NCBI RefSeq assembly: GCF_017309075.1
Contig: NZ_JAEMGS010000003.1
Location: 1-64,000, forward strand
From: Motiliproteus sp. SC1-56
Lineage (GTDB): Bacteria; Pseudomonadota; Gammaproteobacteria; Pseudomonadales; Balneatricaceae
Direction: 5' to 3'
Length of the DNA stretch: 64,000 bases
Position 1 is the stretch's first letter; every line of letters starts with the position of its first letter. Positions 17,968 to 26,021 of this stretch are shown here, in pieces. The notes beneath the pieces were generated by a model, which saw only the letters and a program-made list of their open reading frames with translations, was not told where the DNA came from and did not search any database. Both the position numbers and the translations under genes were made by a program.

Positions 17968-18867
17968 TCAGGGCCTGTTTTGATAAAGCACCACCTTGCC
18001 CTTGCCGGCTCTCTTGGCTTGGTACATGGCCAAGTCAGCCAGGTGCATGAGCCGGTCCATGTTGTCACTGTGCAGTGGGTAGAAGGCAACTCCGATGGAT
18101 GCGCCCACGCAGGCCTCAACTTCAGGATCCGTTAGCGCGTAGGGCTGACTGAGCGCCCCCCGCACCGCTTCCACGGCCCCGAGCACATCCTCCACGCTGG
18201 TCGCGCCGGGAATCATCCACGCCAGCTCATCCCCGCCGATGCGAGCGCAAAAATCCGAGCGCCGAATCCGCTGTTTAAGCCGTTGCGCAAGATCCCGCAG
18301 CAGGACATCCCCCGCCTTGTGCCCGTAGCTGTCATTAACCGCCTTGAACCCGTCCAGGTCGATATAGGCCAGGGCCAGTAGCTGATTATGGCGCTCACTC
18401 TCGTGGATCGCCTCGCGCAGGCGCTCCTGGAAAAAGGCCCGGTTAGGCAGCCCGGTCAGGGCGTCATACAGGGCGGCCCGGCGCACTTCGTTGAACAGCC
18501 GCTGGCGCTCGCAGGCATAGCGGCAGACCCGCGCCAGCATCCTCGGCGTTAACTCGTCCTTGGGCAGGTAATCCTGGATGCCCCCCGAAACCAGGTTTTC
18601 CGCCTCGCGATGGTCATAGTGCGAGGTCAGCACCACCACCGCCGCATCGCTGTCCAGGCTGCGCAGGCTGACGATCGTCTCCTTCGGTCCGGAGTCGGGA
18701 AGCTTCAGATCGCAAAGCAGCACGTCGGGCGGGTGCTCCCGCACATCTTCCAGCCCCTCCGCCAGGGTCGCGGCCGTGCGCACCTCCGGCGCCTCTAACG
18801 CCTCGAGAATGGCGTCCCGGGTGAGTTCCAGGTGATCGGGGTTATCTTCTATGATGGTGACTTTCAC
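17968..18867 (-). CDS. response regulator with diguanylate cyclase domain (REC-GGDEF)
   Basis: A 299-residue protein. Residues 1-120 form a receiver domain (IIEDNPDHLELTRDAI, LLCDLKLPDSGP with the phosphorylated Asp, LTSHYD, and the lysine in YLPKDE). Residues 135-297 form a GGDEF domain (DALTGLPNRAFFQERL, IDLDGFKAVNDSYGH). The signature is GGDEL at 211-215, a variant with Leu in place of Phe that can still be active. It would make c-di-GMP when phosphorylated. Its start overlaps the stop of the upstream receiver gene by four bases, so the three genes at 17968-21549 form one operon. Confidence 0.92.
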   Translation of the reverse strand: MKVTIIEDNPDHLELTRDAILEALEAPEVRTAATLAEGLEDVREHPPDVLLCDLKLPDSGPKETIVSLRSLDSDAAVVVLTSHYDHREAENLVSGGIQDYLPKDELTPRMLARVCRYACERQRLFNEVRRAALYDALTGLPNRAFFQERLREAIHESERHNQLLALAYIDLDGFKAVNDSYGHKAGDVLLRDLAQRLKQRIRRSDFCARIGGDELAWMIPGATSVEDVLGAVEAVRGALSQPYALTDPEVEACVGASIGVAFYPLHSDNMDRLMHLADLAMYQAKRAGKGKVVLYQNRP

Positions 18868-19283
18868 CGAGTCCTCTCCCGCGCTGCCGCCCGCACGGGC
18901 GGCGGCAAAGCCTGCAGGCAGTCTCTCAGCGAGCCGGCCTTGATCGGCTTGACGAGATACCCCGAAGCGCCCAGCCGCAAGCAGGCACGATAATCACCCT
19001 CATCTGACGAGGTGGTGACCATTATGATCGGCAGCGACGCCAAGTCGGTGCTGGCTTTAAGGGCGCGCAGCACTTCATAGCCGTTCATCCGTGGCATTTT
19101 GATATCCAACACGAGCAGGTCAGGCAAGCCCTCACCCTGCGCCCGTTCCTCCAAGAAGCTTAGCACCGCCTCTCCGTGGGAAACGTGGATAATCCTGCAG
19201 CCGTCAAACACCTTTTGCAGGGCAAAACAGCTCAACTCCGCGTGATCGGGGTTGTCTTCAGCGAGCAGAATTTCAAGGCTCAA
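18864..19283 (-). CDS. single-domain response regulator
   Basis: A receiver domain of about 139 residues with LLAEDNPDHAELSC, the phospho-acceptor Asp in LLVLDIKMPRMNGYEVL, IIMVTTSSDEGDY, and the lysine in GYLVKPIK. No output domain. The start is likely the TTG at 19283: GGGAGG lies five bases upstream, and this overlaps the kinase stop by 11 bases. A GTG at 19289 is possible but falls inside that ribosome site. It probably carries phosphoryl groups from the adjacent CHASE kinase, perhaps relaying to or competing with the REC-GGDEF protein. Confidence 0.88.
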   Translation of the reverse strand: MSLEILLAEDNPDHAELSCFALQKVFDGCRIIHVSHGEAVLSFLEERAQGEGLPDLLVLDIKMPRMNGYEVLRALKASTDLASLPIIMVTTSSDEGDYRACLRLGASGYLVKPIKAGSLRDCLQALPPPVRAAARERTR

Positions 19284-21549
19284 GCTCACCTCCCAGCGGC
19301 GGTTCGGCAAAGCAGAGCGTGAAGGTGCTGCCTTCACCCGGGACAGAGTCCAGACACACACGCCCTCCGTGCTTGTCCATGATGGTTTTGACGATGGCGA
19401 GCCCCACCCCCGAACCTTCAGCCCCCTCGGGATCAAGGCGTTCAAATATCTGGAAAATCCGCTCGTGATGGCGGGGATCGATACCCAGGCCGTTGTCGGC
19501 CACCGCCACCCGGACTTCAGCTTCCTGGCGACTGGCGCTCACCTCGATCCGTGGTTTGACGCCGGGGCGTTGATATTTGATCGCGTTGGCGATCAGGTTT
19601 TGAAAGCACTGCACCAGCAAGCGCTCCTGACCGACCACCGTCGGCATCTCCTTGGCGACCACCACCCGGGCGCCGCTCTTGTGAATCGCCCCCGCCAAGT
19701 TCGCCATCGCCGCCTTGACCAGCTGCCCGGTATCCAGGGGCCGCACCTCCGCATCCCGATGAATAATGCGCGAGAGCTCCAGCAAGTCGCCCAGCAGACC
19801 GTTCATGGATTTTACATTGGCCTGGATGCGGCCGAACCAGTGTTTCTGCTGATCGGTCAGAACATCATTCAGCTTTTCAGCCAGCTTGTCCGCAAACCCC
19901 TCGATGGTCACCAGGGGCGCCTTGAGGTCGTGGGAGACGGTATAGACAAACTGTTCCATCTCGCTGTTTTTCTGCCGCAGCCGCTGCATCAGCTGGTGCA
20001 GCTCCTGCTGCGTCTGACGACGCTCGCGGATATCGACAATGGTAACCAGAACCAGCATGCCGCGGGCAGTCTGCAGGGGGCTGAGCCCGATCTCCACGGG
20101 AATTTTTTCTCCGCCGCGGCTGAGCGCGTAGAGATCCCCCCCACGCCCCATCAGCCGCTGCCTGGGATCGGCCAAAAACCCTTGCCGAAAAGCTACATGC
20201 TGGTGACGATACTCCTCAGGCAGCAGTTCCTCGACTCCCATCTGGGCCAACTCCCCCTCGGAGTAACCAAGCAACTGGCAGGCCTGCCGGTTAGCCTGCT
20301 GGACACGGCCGTCCGCTCTCACCGCCAACAGGCCGGTGGGAATGGCATCCAGGAGCACCCGGTAGCGGCGCTCCGCCTCGGTCTTTCGCGCCAAGTGACG
20401 GGTCACCTGGCGGTTATCCTCCCGCGCGGCGAGAAACGCCAACGTCATCATAAACAGGAGCAACCCATCAATCAGCCCCGCGGCGAACACCACTAGGCTC
20501 ATGTAATTCTCGCTGGCCGCCTCAAACGCCTCCGTGCTCTGCACCTCCAGAGTCCAGGTGCGCCCGCCAATCTCAAGCGCCCGCTGCCCCTTAAACCAGG
20601 GCTCTCGCGAAGTTACCGGCGAATCGCTGCTGGAGCGGTACATCGCCGTTTCAGCCGCAGACGGGTTGAGCGTCTGGGGCTCGGCGGAACCGCTGCCGCT
20701 GTCAAACACCTGAAACGCGACAAAATTACGTTCGCCGGCAAGCATCCCCCGCATCAGGTCTTCCATGCGAAAAGGGCTGTAGACATAACCCAATATCGCC
20801 TCGCGGCGCTGTGCGACCGTGTCCAGGAAAGCGCCTGTTCGATAGTGCGGTAGATACATCAGAAACCCGGTTTGAGTGTCCACCTGCGTTTCCTGAACCA
20901 GCGTCACCGGGCCGCTGATCATCGCCCGTCCCTCGTCCCGAGCACGTGCCATGGCCTCGCGCCTGACCGCATCGGAATACATGTCATACCCAAAGGCGCG
21001 CTGATTGCGCCAGTCAAAGGGCTCCAGGTAGCGAATGGCCGTATAGATCTCTCGCTCCCCGGGCGGGTAAATACGGAAGTCGTCGAACCCCTCCGCCCGG
21101 ATCGACGCTTCATAGGCCTCTTTGGATTCGGGGCTGACGAACTCGGCATAACCGTAGCCCTGGATCCCCGGGTAAAGCGCCTCGATATGCAAACTGCGGT
21201 GAAATCGACCCCACTCCGCCCTGTCAGCCGACTCGCTCGCATTGAGAAACCCCACCCCGGCTTGCAGCAGGCTGCGGTATGCCTTCAGTCGGCTGTTGAT
21301 CAGCTGAACGAGATGGTCCACTTGCTTTTCAAAACGCAGACGCTGCTTTTCCGTCACTTCCGATTCAGTGACAAAACTGGCAAACGTGGTGATGGCCAAG
21401 GAGACAGCCAGCACCACCCAGGGCGCCGGGCGCCACACCTGGCTCAGCCAGCGTCGCGAAAACACTTCCCTATGTAAATCAAAGGGCTCAGTCTCCGGCT
21501 GACGAGATGTCGGGGGTGTTTTATCGATTCGCATAACCCTGGTTTGCAA
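19273..21549 (-). CDS. CHASE-PAS sensor histidine kinase
   Basis: A 758-residue inner-membrane kinase. One transmembrane helix near residue 45 (WVVLAVSLAITTFASFV) is followed by a periplasmic CHASE domain (YPGIQGYGYAEFV, GYDMYSDAVRREAM, GPVTLVQE), which binds small ligands in related proteins. A second helix (LVVFAAGLIDGLLLFMM) leads to a PAS domain, a HisKA domain with His540 in YTVSHDLKAP, and an HATPase domain (ADNGLGIDP, GSGVGLAIVK). The two downstream receiver proteins are its likely partners, giving a c-di-GMP output. Signal unknown. Confidence 0.92.
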   Translation of the reverse strand: MQTRVMRIDKTPPTSRQPETEPFDLHREVFSRRWLSQVWRPAPWVVLAVSLAITTFASFVTESEVTEKQRLRFEKQVDHLVQLINSRLKAYRSLLQAGVGFLNASESADRAEWGRFHRSLHIEALYPGIQGYGYAEFVSPESKEAYEASIRAEGFDDFRIYPPGEREIYTAIRYLEPFDWRNQRAFGYDMYSDAVRREAMARARDEGRAMISGPVTLVQETQVDTQTGFLMYLPHYRTGAFLDTVAQRREAILGYVYSPFRMEDLMRGMLAGERNFVAFQVFDSGSGSAEPQTLNPSAAETAMYRSSSDSPVTSREPWFKGQRALEIGGRTWTLEVQSTEAFEAASENYMSLVVFAAGLIDGLLLFMMTLAFLAAREDNRQVTRHLARKTEAERRYRVLLDAIPTGLLAVRADGRVQQANRQACQLLGYSEGELAQMGVEELLPEEYRHQHVAFRQGFLADPRQRLMGRGGDLYALSRGGEKIPVEIGLSPLQTARGMLVLVTIVDIRERRQTQQELHQLMQRLRQKNSEMEQFVYTVSHDLKAPLVTIEGFADKLAEKLNDVLTDQQKHWFGRIQANVKSMNGLLGDLLELSRIIHRDAEVRPLDTGQLVKAAMANLAGAIHKSGARVVVAKEMPTVVGQERLLVQCFQNLIANAIKYQRPGVKPRIEVSASRQEAEVRVAVADNGLGIDPRHHERIFQIFERLDPEGAEGSGVGLAIVKTIMDKHGGRVCLDSVPGEGSTFTLCFAEPPLGGELEP

Positions 21550-21832
21550 GCCCGCTCCGACCTTGGCCAGACGGCGGATACTCCCTGCTTTTGATCAGAC
21601 CGGGTGAAACAAGAGGGAAATTTCCGGTCGACCCGGAAAAGGGGAAGGCGTTACAAAAGCATACTGAATCACGCCGTCAGACTTGATCAGACGTCCCCCG
21701 CCCAACAGCAACAAGCATAGATCAGCGCTGGCGGGCAGGAGGGCACACCTTCAGGAGGGGCCAAAAAGCTTCCCGGAATATTTAGGACTTTTTCCTATTC
21801 CACGCCGGTCACCTTCGGTCAATACTACTCGC
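21550..21832. other. non-coding stretch upstream of the CHASE kinase and sRNA candidate
   Basis: No credible gene. It must hold the kinase promoter on the minus strand and the promoter of the RNA candidate on the plus strand. The segment TTGATCAGAC occurs twice (near 21588 and 21682), the second beside another TCAGAC copy; these could be operator half-sites. I did not find the TGTAAG-N6-CTTACA box that GacA uses on rsm promoters. Confidence 0.5.
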
Positions 21833-21951
21833 CAACGAGGAGACAGAAGGACCTGACGGCAGCAGGGATTAGCCGCCAGCCCCGGCAAGGAACGCCGATC
21901 ACACCCTCGTCCGAAGGCCCCCAACCAGGATGGTTCGGGGCCTTTATTTTT
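21833..21951 (+). ncRNA. candidate CsrA/RsmA-binding small RNA (RsmY/CsrB-like)
   Basis: No open frame precedes a good plus-strand terminator here. GGA occurs at 21839, 21849, 21866, 21889 and 21928. Three of these lie in hairpin loops: CGGC-(11 nt)-GCCG at 21857-21875, CGGC-AAGGAAC-GCCG at 21883-21897, and the terminator stem GGCCCC/AACC around AGGAT at 21916-21942. Then comes TTTATTTTT. This is the layout of RsmY/RsmZ/CsrB RNAs, which sequester the translational repressor CsrA/RsmA, and the length of about 119 nt matches RsmY. The AATACTACT at 21821 may hold the -10. Ends are estimated. Confidence 0.6.
21916..21951 (+). terminator. rho-independent terminator of the sRNA candidate
   Basis: GGCCCC and AACC (21916-21926) pair with GGTT and GGGGCC (21932-21942), with one C/C mismatch and an AGGAT loop, followed by TTTATTTTT. 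It cannot serve the minus-strand sixA gene because no U-tract follows on that strand. Confidence 0.85.
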
Positions 21952-22049
21952 GCGCAGCCAGAAAAGCTGCCGCGAACGGATGGCAGCCCGCCCTGCTGTC
22001 CGCGCGCCTCGCCTTCATCCCCCAAGGTGATGAATGCACTCTCGCCCCA

Positions 22050-22571
22050 TTAACCCAGCCCCGCCCGGGTACTTTTGGGGTAGTCGAACCAAACGAGCTC
22101 CGCCCCGTGCTGCGCAACCTCCCGCCAGCGAGGTGCTTCAAGGCGAATCTGCAACAGCGCGCAGGTCGGCACCTTGGGCAGCACCCTGCCCGTCAACCAT
22201 TCAGCCAGCTCCTCGATGGCGGGATTGTGCCCCACGATCCACGCCTTTTGAACACTCGGCTCAAAGCGCTGGATCATGCCCAGAAGTACCTCCGGATCGA
22301 AGGTGTACAAGGCCCCGGTGAACTCGATGGAAGGTGTCTCCACGGTGATTTCCCGGGCGATCAGGCGGCTTGTCGCCTGTGCCCGTTCGGCGCTACTGCT
22401 TAACCAGAGATCAGGGCCGCCGGCATTGTGAGCCCGCAGCCAGGCATCCAGGCGCTGCCCCATGTCCGGCGCATCCCGCGTGCCCCGCTTATTCAGAGGT
22501 CGCGCGTGATCCTCAAGTCCGGGATCTTTCCAGGAAGACTTGGCGTGCCGAATCAACAGCAGTGTTTTCAT
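22050..22571 (-). CDS. sixA: phosphohistidine phosphatase SixA
   Basis: A 173-residue histidine-phosphatase-superfamily protein. The RHG-type motif LLIRHAKSSW holds the catalytic His9, and the second histidine is in VGHNPAIEELAEWL. SixA removes phosphate from histidine in phosphotransfer proteins (ArcB HPt domain, NPr). The ATG at 22571 is chosen because GGAGGG lies seven bases upstream; a GTG at 22577 is also in frame. It is divergent from the CHAD-domain gene. Confidence 0.92.
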   Translation of the reverse strand: MKTLLLIRHAKSSWKDPGLEDHARPLNKRGTRDAPDMGQRLDAWLRAHNAGGPDLWLSSSAERAQATSRLIAREITVETPSIEFTGALYTFDPEVLLGMIQRFEPSVQKAWIVGHNPAIEELAEWLTGRVLPKVPTCALLQIRLEAPRWREVAQHGAELVWFDYPKSTRAGLG

Positions 22572-22692
22572 GGTCACGCCCTCCGATGCACCTTCTCACC
22601 AGCACTCCCCCCTAGCCTTTTCACTATAGTTAGCTCAGAAAACCCGGCCATTTCCGCATCGCTATAGCAATGGGCCAGGGCCGCGGCGGGGA

Positions 22693-23523
22693 TTGAATTT
22701 GGGCACCGATCATCAGCCCCATACTGGGCAAAGGTTCAACCGCCTGCTGAGTGAAGACAGCCAGCAGGCGCAAGCCCTTCTGGCATCGTCTGAGTGGCTG
22801 CAAGAGGAGTCTGTCCACCAGTTTCGACTCTGTATCAAGCGGCTCCGCGCCGGCTGGCGGATGCTGAGAGCCCCCGCGTACAAGCACCACCGCCACTCGG
22901 CCGACCGCGTCTTAAAGACCGCCGCGCAAGCGCTGGGAGGAAAGCGCGATGCCGACGTACGCCTGACCACTTGGCGACGCCTCCGTGCTGACGCGAAACC
23001 CGCAGAGATCCCGCTGTTCGACCAACTGGAAGCACTGCTGCGGAATCATGCCGCACCGGCATCCCCCCCAGCCAGCCCCGAAGCGTTGAGCGCTCTGCTC
23101 GGCCAGGAGGAAGCCATCCGTGCTGATGCCAACGTCGAGCGTTGTCGCTGGCGGGAGCTTAAAGAGGGACGGGATTGGGCCGCGGAGAAAAACCGCCTTC
23201 TGGCGCAAAAAGCGCTGGGAGGAGAGGACCAGGAGAACTATCACCGCTGGCGACGCTGGGCCAAGCACCTCCTCTACCAACGCCTGCTGGCCGCCACGGT
23301 GCGCGGACACAAGCTCGGCAAGCGCCAGCAAACCCTCAACCGGCTGGCCACCGAGCTGGGCCGCAAGCACGACTTGGATATGTTGGCCACTTTTTTAGCC
23401 AACACTGCCCGCTCAAAGAAACAGCAAGCGGCGCACCGGGCTCTCTTACCTGTGATTGCCTCGACCAATCGACGTTACCAAGCACGCATCAGCAAACTCT
23501 ATCGCAGCTTTAACAAAAACTGA
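22693..23523 (+). CDS. CHAD domain protein
   Basis: A protein of about 276 residues made largely of one CHAD domain, a helical bundle rich in His, Arg and Lys that binds polyphosphate. Seen are EESVHQFRLCIKRLRAGWRML, KRDADVRLTTWRRL, and ELGRKHDLDMLATFL with the repeated basic helices. No ATG opens the domain; TTG at 22693 is the most likely start, with TTG at 22699 as an alternative. It is divergent from sixA; the pairing of CHAD and histidine-phosphatase genes suggests a shared phosphate theme, but that is inference. TATAGT at 22625 is a possible -10. Confidence 0.85.
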   Translation: MNLGTDHQPHTGQRFNRLLSEDSQQAQALLASSEWLQEESVHQFRLCIKRLRAGWRMLRAPAYKHHRHSADRVLKTAAQALGGKRDADVRLTTWRRLRADAKPAEIPLFDQLEALLRNHAAPASPPASPEALSALLGQEEAIRADANVERCRWRELKEGRDWAAEKNRLLAQKALGGEDQENYHRWRRWAKHLLYQRLLAATVRGHKLGKRQQTLNRLATELGRKHDLDMLATFLANTARSKKQQAAHRALLPVIASTNRRYQARISKLYRSFNKN

Positions 23524-23747
23524 CCCAGCGCAGGGTCGCGAGAGCGCTTTCAAAGTCCGCCCATTACGCGCAGACACTGCCCCCTTCTAAGCGCTACGGG
23601 CGCGCTTATTTATGAAAACAGCCCCAATAGTGAGGGACGCTGCAACCGCCACGGTGTGCGCTGAGGGACGCTCGGGCAACGCCCGTGTGCGGTCCGGCAA
23701 CTTCTGCGTTACGACCAATCGGGGTCACCCAAGGACGGGAGGTAAGA
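23524..23747. other. intergenic stretch with 11-bp direct repeat and GC-rich hairpin
   Basis: No gene seen. TGAGGGACGCT occurs at about 23632 and again at about 23663. The second copy leads into a hairpin, GGAC-GC-CGGGC paired with GCCCG-GC-GTCC (about 23667-23697), with a short AAC loop. The composition differs from neighbouring genes. This may be the worn edge of the accessory patch that ends at ffs. Confidence 0.45.
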
Positions 23748-23876
23748 ATGGGGGAACACGACCCGAAAATGAACGTTTCGGCTCGGGGTACAGATGCGAT
23801 ACGGCAGCAGGGCCGGCGTGCGTCTAACCACTTTGTCCAGGTGGTGTACAACGGACACCTTCGGCGGGTTCCATAA
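23748..23876 (+). CDS. possible small protein, 42 aa
   Basis: A short frame that starts with ATG at 23748, six bases after a near-perfect ribosome site GGGAGG. The product begins MGEHDPKMNVSARGTDAIRQ and ends HFVQVVYNGHLRRVP; it is basic, with no signal or membrane segment. No family recognised. It lies 71 bp before the SDR gene in the accessory patch. It could be a remnant of a larger gene or a leader peptide. Confidence 0.35.
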   Translation: MGEHDPKMNVSARGTDAIRQQGRRASNHFVQVVYNGHLRRVP

Positions 23877-23947
23877 AAAGGGTCTGATTGCCACCTAGAA
23901 TTAATGCGGAGCGGGTTGTTGGCATTGTCATGCAGAGGAGGTGAACG

Positions 23948-24715
23948 ATGGGAAGGCTCAACGGAAAGGTGGCGGTCCTCACCGGCGCCTGTGGGGGGAT
24001 CGGTCAGGCGATATTGCGGAAACTGATCAGTGAAGGCGGCAAAGTCCTCGCCGTCGACCTGTCCGAACAAGGGCTGGCAGCGGTCAAGTCCAAACAGGGT
24101 GATGCAGTGGACACGCTGGCCGTAGACGTCACCGACTACGACCAGGTCGCCGGAATGATGAGCCGAGCGGCAGAGCGTTTCGGACAGCTGGACATTGTGA
24201 TCAACAATGCCGGAATCGGCAGCCCAAAGGCGCTTCTTGAACACGACCCCGTCGCCGATTTTGAGGGGGTTACCGCCGTCAACCAAAAAGGGGTTTACTA
24301 CGGAATTCTGGCCGGTGCCCGGCAGTTCAAGCGTCAGGGAAGCGGTGGCGTCATCCTCAACACTTCCTCCGTTTATGGGCATATGGCGTCAGAACTCAGC
24401 TTTACCTACAACGTCAGCAAGGCGGCGGTGGACATGATGACCAAATGCGCCGCCCTGGAGCTCGGCGCTGCAGGCATCAGGGTATGTGCCGTGGCGCCCG
24501 GGCGGGTGGACACCCCCTTATTACGCAAATATGAAGAGCTGGGGTTGTGGGAGCATATCCGCAAAGAGCAGATGCGCCAGACATTCACCCAGCCCGAAGA
24601 AATTGCGAACGTTGTCGCCTTCCTAGTCAGTGAGGAAGCCAACTGTATAAACGGTTGCACCGTCTACGCTTCCGACGGCTTCGAGAACTTCAAGTTTCCG
24701 CTGCAGGGCTCGTAG
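23948..24715 (+). CDS. short-chain dehydrogenase/reductase (SDR)
   Basis: A 255-residue classical SDR. It has the NAD(P)-binding motif TGACGGIG (residues 12-19), the NNAG motif in VINNAGIGSP, the catalytic Ser in NTSSVYG and the YNVSK Tyr/Lys pair near 155. D41 in the AVDLSE strand suggests preference for NAD(H). AGAGGAGGTGAACG is a strong ribosome site. Most similar in type to FabG-like 3-oxoacyl or sugar/sterol dehydrogenases; substrate unknown. It lies between the CHAD gene and a truncated integrase at ffs, so it may be cargo of a decayed island. Confidence 0.88.
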   Translation: MGRLNGKVAVLTGACGGIGQAILRKLISEGGKVLAVDLSEQGLAAVKSKQGDAVDTLAVDVTDYDQVAGMMSRAAERFGQLDIVINNAGIGSPKALLEHDPVADFEGVTAVNQKGVYYGILAGARQFKRQGSGGVILNTSSVYGHMASELSFTYNVSKAAVDMMTKCAALELGAAGIRVCAVAPGRVDTPLLRKYEELGLWEHIRKEQMRQTFTQPEEIANVVAFLVSEEANCINGCTVYASDGFENFKFPLQGS

Positions 24716-24739
24716 AAAGAACCCCGGGGATGCAGGCAG

Positions 24740-24976
24740 TCACTGACTTAAATTTGCGGGAAGAAACCGCTCCACACAGGGCCGCCGACAAGCGTCAAAG
24801 GCCTGCGCGGTGCGCAGGTCCTTGGTCTGCAGATGGCGCCGAATCTCGCGCAAGCCAACAAGCGCACGAAAAGGCGCAGGCACGATGATACGAAAGTGAT
24901 AGATCTGGTGTTTGGAGCGGACGAGATAGGGGTCAGCGGTCGGCATTTTGTGTATCCACTTTGTGTACGCGGACAC
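24740..24976 (-). pseudogene. truncated tyrosine recombinase/integrase (N-terminal domain only)
   Basis: The reading frame gives 78 residues (68 from an ATG at 24946) starting MPTADPYLVRSK and continuing YHFRIIVPAPFRALVG then LREIRRHLQTKDLRTAQ. This is the N-terminal DNA-binding region (DUF6538-type) of phage-like integrases that average about 400 residues. The frame stops soon after, and no SAM-like or catalytic R-H-x-x-R-Y domain follows. It is transcribed away from ffs, 65 bp beyond that gene's 3' end, the usual place for an integrase beside its attachment site. A remnant of an excised or decayed element. Confidence 0.75.
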
Positions 24977-25040
24977 GCAAAAAGGAAAATACGCTATCTA
25001 AAACAAACCCTTGGGAAACAAACCGTTACCCCAAAATGGA

Positions 25041-25150
25041 GGCGGCCCCGCCAGCCACACCCCGGCGCACGAATCCACCGCTGTGGCTGCTCCCTTCCGG
25101 GCCTGACCAGGTTAACGGCTTATCGTCGCGGGGGGACCAACAGGGCCACC
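25041..25150 (-). ncRNA. ffs: 4.5S signal recognition particle RNA
   Basis: The minus strand begins GGTGGCCCTGTTGGTC and ends GGCTGGCGGGGCCGCC, and these ends pair to form the long stem. The conserved apical region GGTCAGGCCCGGAAGGGAGC, which binds Ffh (the SRP54 GTPase), is intact with its GGAA tetraloop. Length about 110 nt, compared with 114 in E. coli. It targets membrane proteins to the translocon. The truncated integrase lies at its 3' end. Confidence 0.95.
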
Positions 25151-25234
25151 ATAACAGTTGCCGCCTCGGCAGCAACGGGCGTGGATTATCGCTGAATCCC
25201 GAAGTGGGTGCAACCGCGGGAGCGTAATCCTTGC

Positions 25235-25786
25235 TTAACGGGCTTTGAGACGCTTGATGAACTCATCGGCGGCCATATCATCCCAGTCGGCGTAACTGCG
25301 CATAAAGCTCGTCACCCGCCCCTCCCTGTCAATCATAAAGCTGGCCGGGAAGACGTCCACCGGGAACGCCTGGCTGAATTCGCTAATGCTGGCGTGATAC
25401 AGCCCCAGGTGCTGGAGTTCCAGTTTGTCGTAATAGGCTTTCACCGCGTCGTACCCGGCCCGGTCCAGCGCCACCGCCAGCACCACGAAGTCCTCATCCC
25501 CGTGACGCGCCTGCAGACGGTCCAGGGCCGGGAGCTCACGAATACAGGGTGGGCACCAGGTCGCCCAGAGATTGAGCAGCACCACCTTACCCTTGAAGTC
25601 GCTCAACGAGCGCGGTTGGTCACGGTTTTCCATCATCGCCAGCGGCACCAGCTCCCGTGGTGGATCGACCGGGATGAAGCTGTTCACGGTGCCATCGGAG
25701 GGTTCCGTCGCCGCGTGGTTGGCCCACAGTGCGGGGCTGATCAGCAGGAGCAGCAGGACGAGGGGCGCACGGAGCGTCGGGGGCAT
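25235..25786 (-). CDS. TlpA-family thiol-disulfide oxidoreductase
   Basis: A 183-residue exported thioredoxin-fold protein. A signal peptide is present (LVLLLLLISPALWANHA). The active site is WATWCPPCIRELPAL, a CPPC motif as in TlpA/ResA-type reductants, followed by the conserved FLVVFD-like strand (FVVLAVALDRAG) and the cis-Pro loop region FPASFMIDREG. It acts in the periplasm, probably reducing disulfides in cytochrome c maturation or as a stress repair protein. Standalone gene downstream of the ffs locus and divergent from yhcC. Confidence 0.88.
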   Translation of the reverse strand: MPPTLRAPLVLLLLLISPALWANHAATEPSDGTVNSFIPVDPPRELVPLAMMENRDQPRSLSDFKGKVVLLNLWATWCPPCIRELPALDRLQARHGDEDFVVLAVALDRAGYDAVKAYYDKLELQHLGLYHASISEFSQAFPVDVFPASFMIDREGRVTSFMRSYADWDDMAADEFIKRLKAR

Positions 25787-26021
25787 AGATTCACCTTTTC
25801 TGAATCAGAGGAGCGGTAGTATCATGGGCGCCTTTCGTAAAAGCCCCACGGACCTGATTGATATCAAACGGGGCCTGCACAGGCAAGCGCTAGAATAGAC
25901 CGCCGCCAACCCCTCAGGGTTCACTTTGCCTGCTCAGCGCCAAGGGAGGCTGAGCCCGCATGGATGCACGCGGCGGCCTGATAACCCCCGGGCCTTCCTC
26001 CCAAAGCAATCCAGGCGTGTT

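Noticed and set aside
23600-23720. Hairpin and repeats considered as a group II intron domain V or attachment site
   Set aside because: The stem lacks the AGC catalytic triad and the two-base bulge of domain V, and no reverse transcriptase or duplicate of the ffs end was found.
24716-24740. Search for a duplicated ffs 3' end marking the left boundary of the island
   Set aside because: No copy of the GGCTGGCGGGG-type ffs end was found between 23500 and 24740, so an island boundary cannot be placed.
25858-25867. TTGATATCAA palindrome upstream of yhcC, considered as an FNR/Dnr box
   Set aside because: The two half-sites have no spacer; FNR-type proteins need four bases between them.
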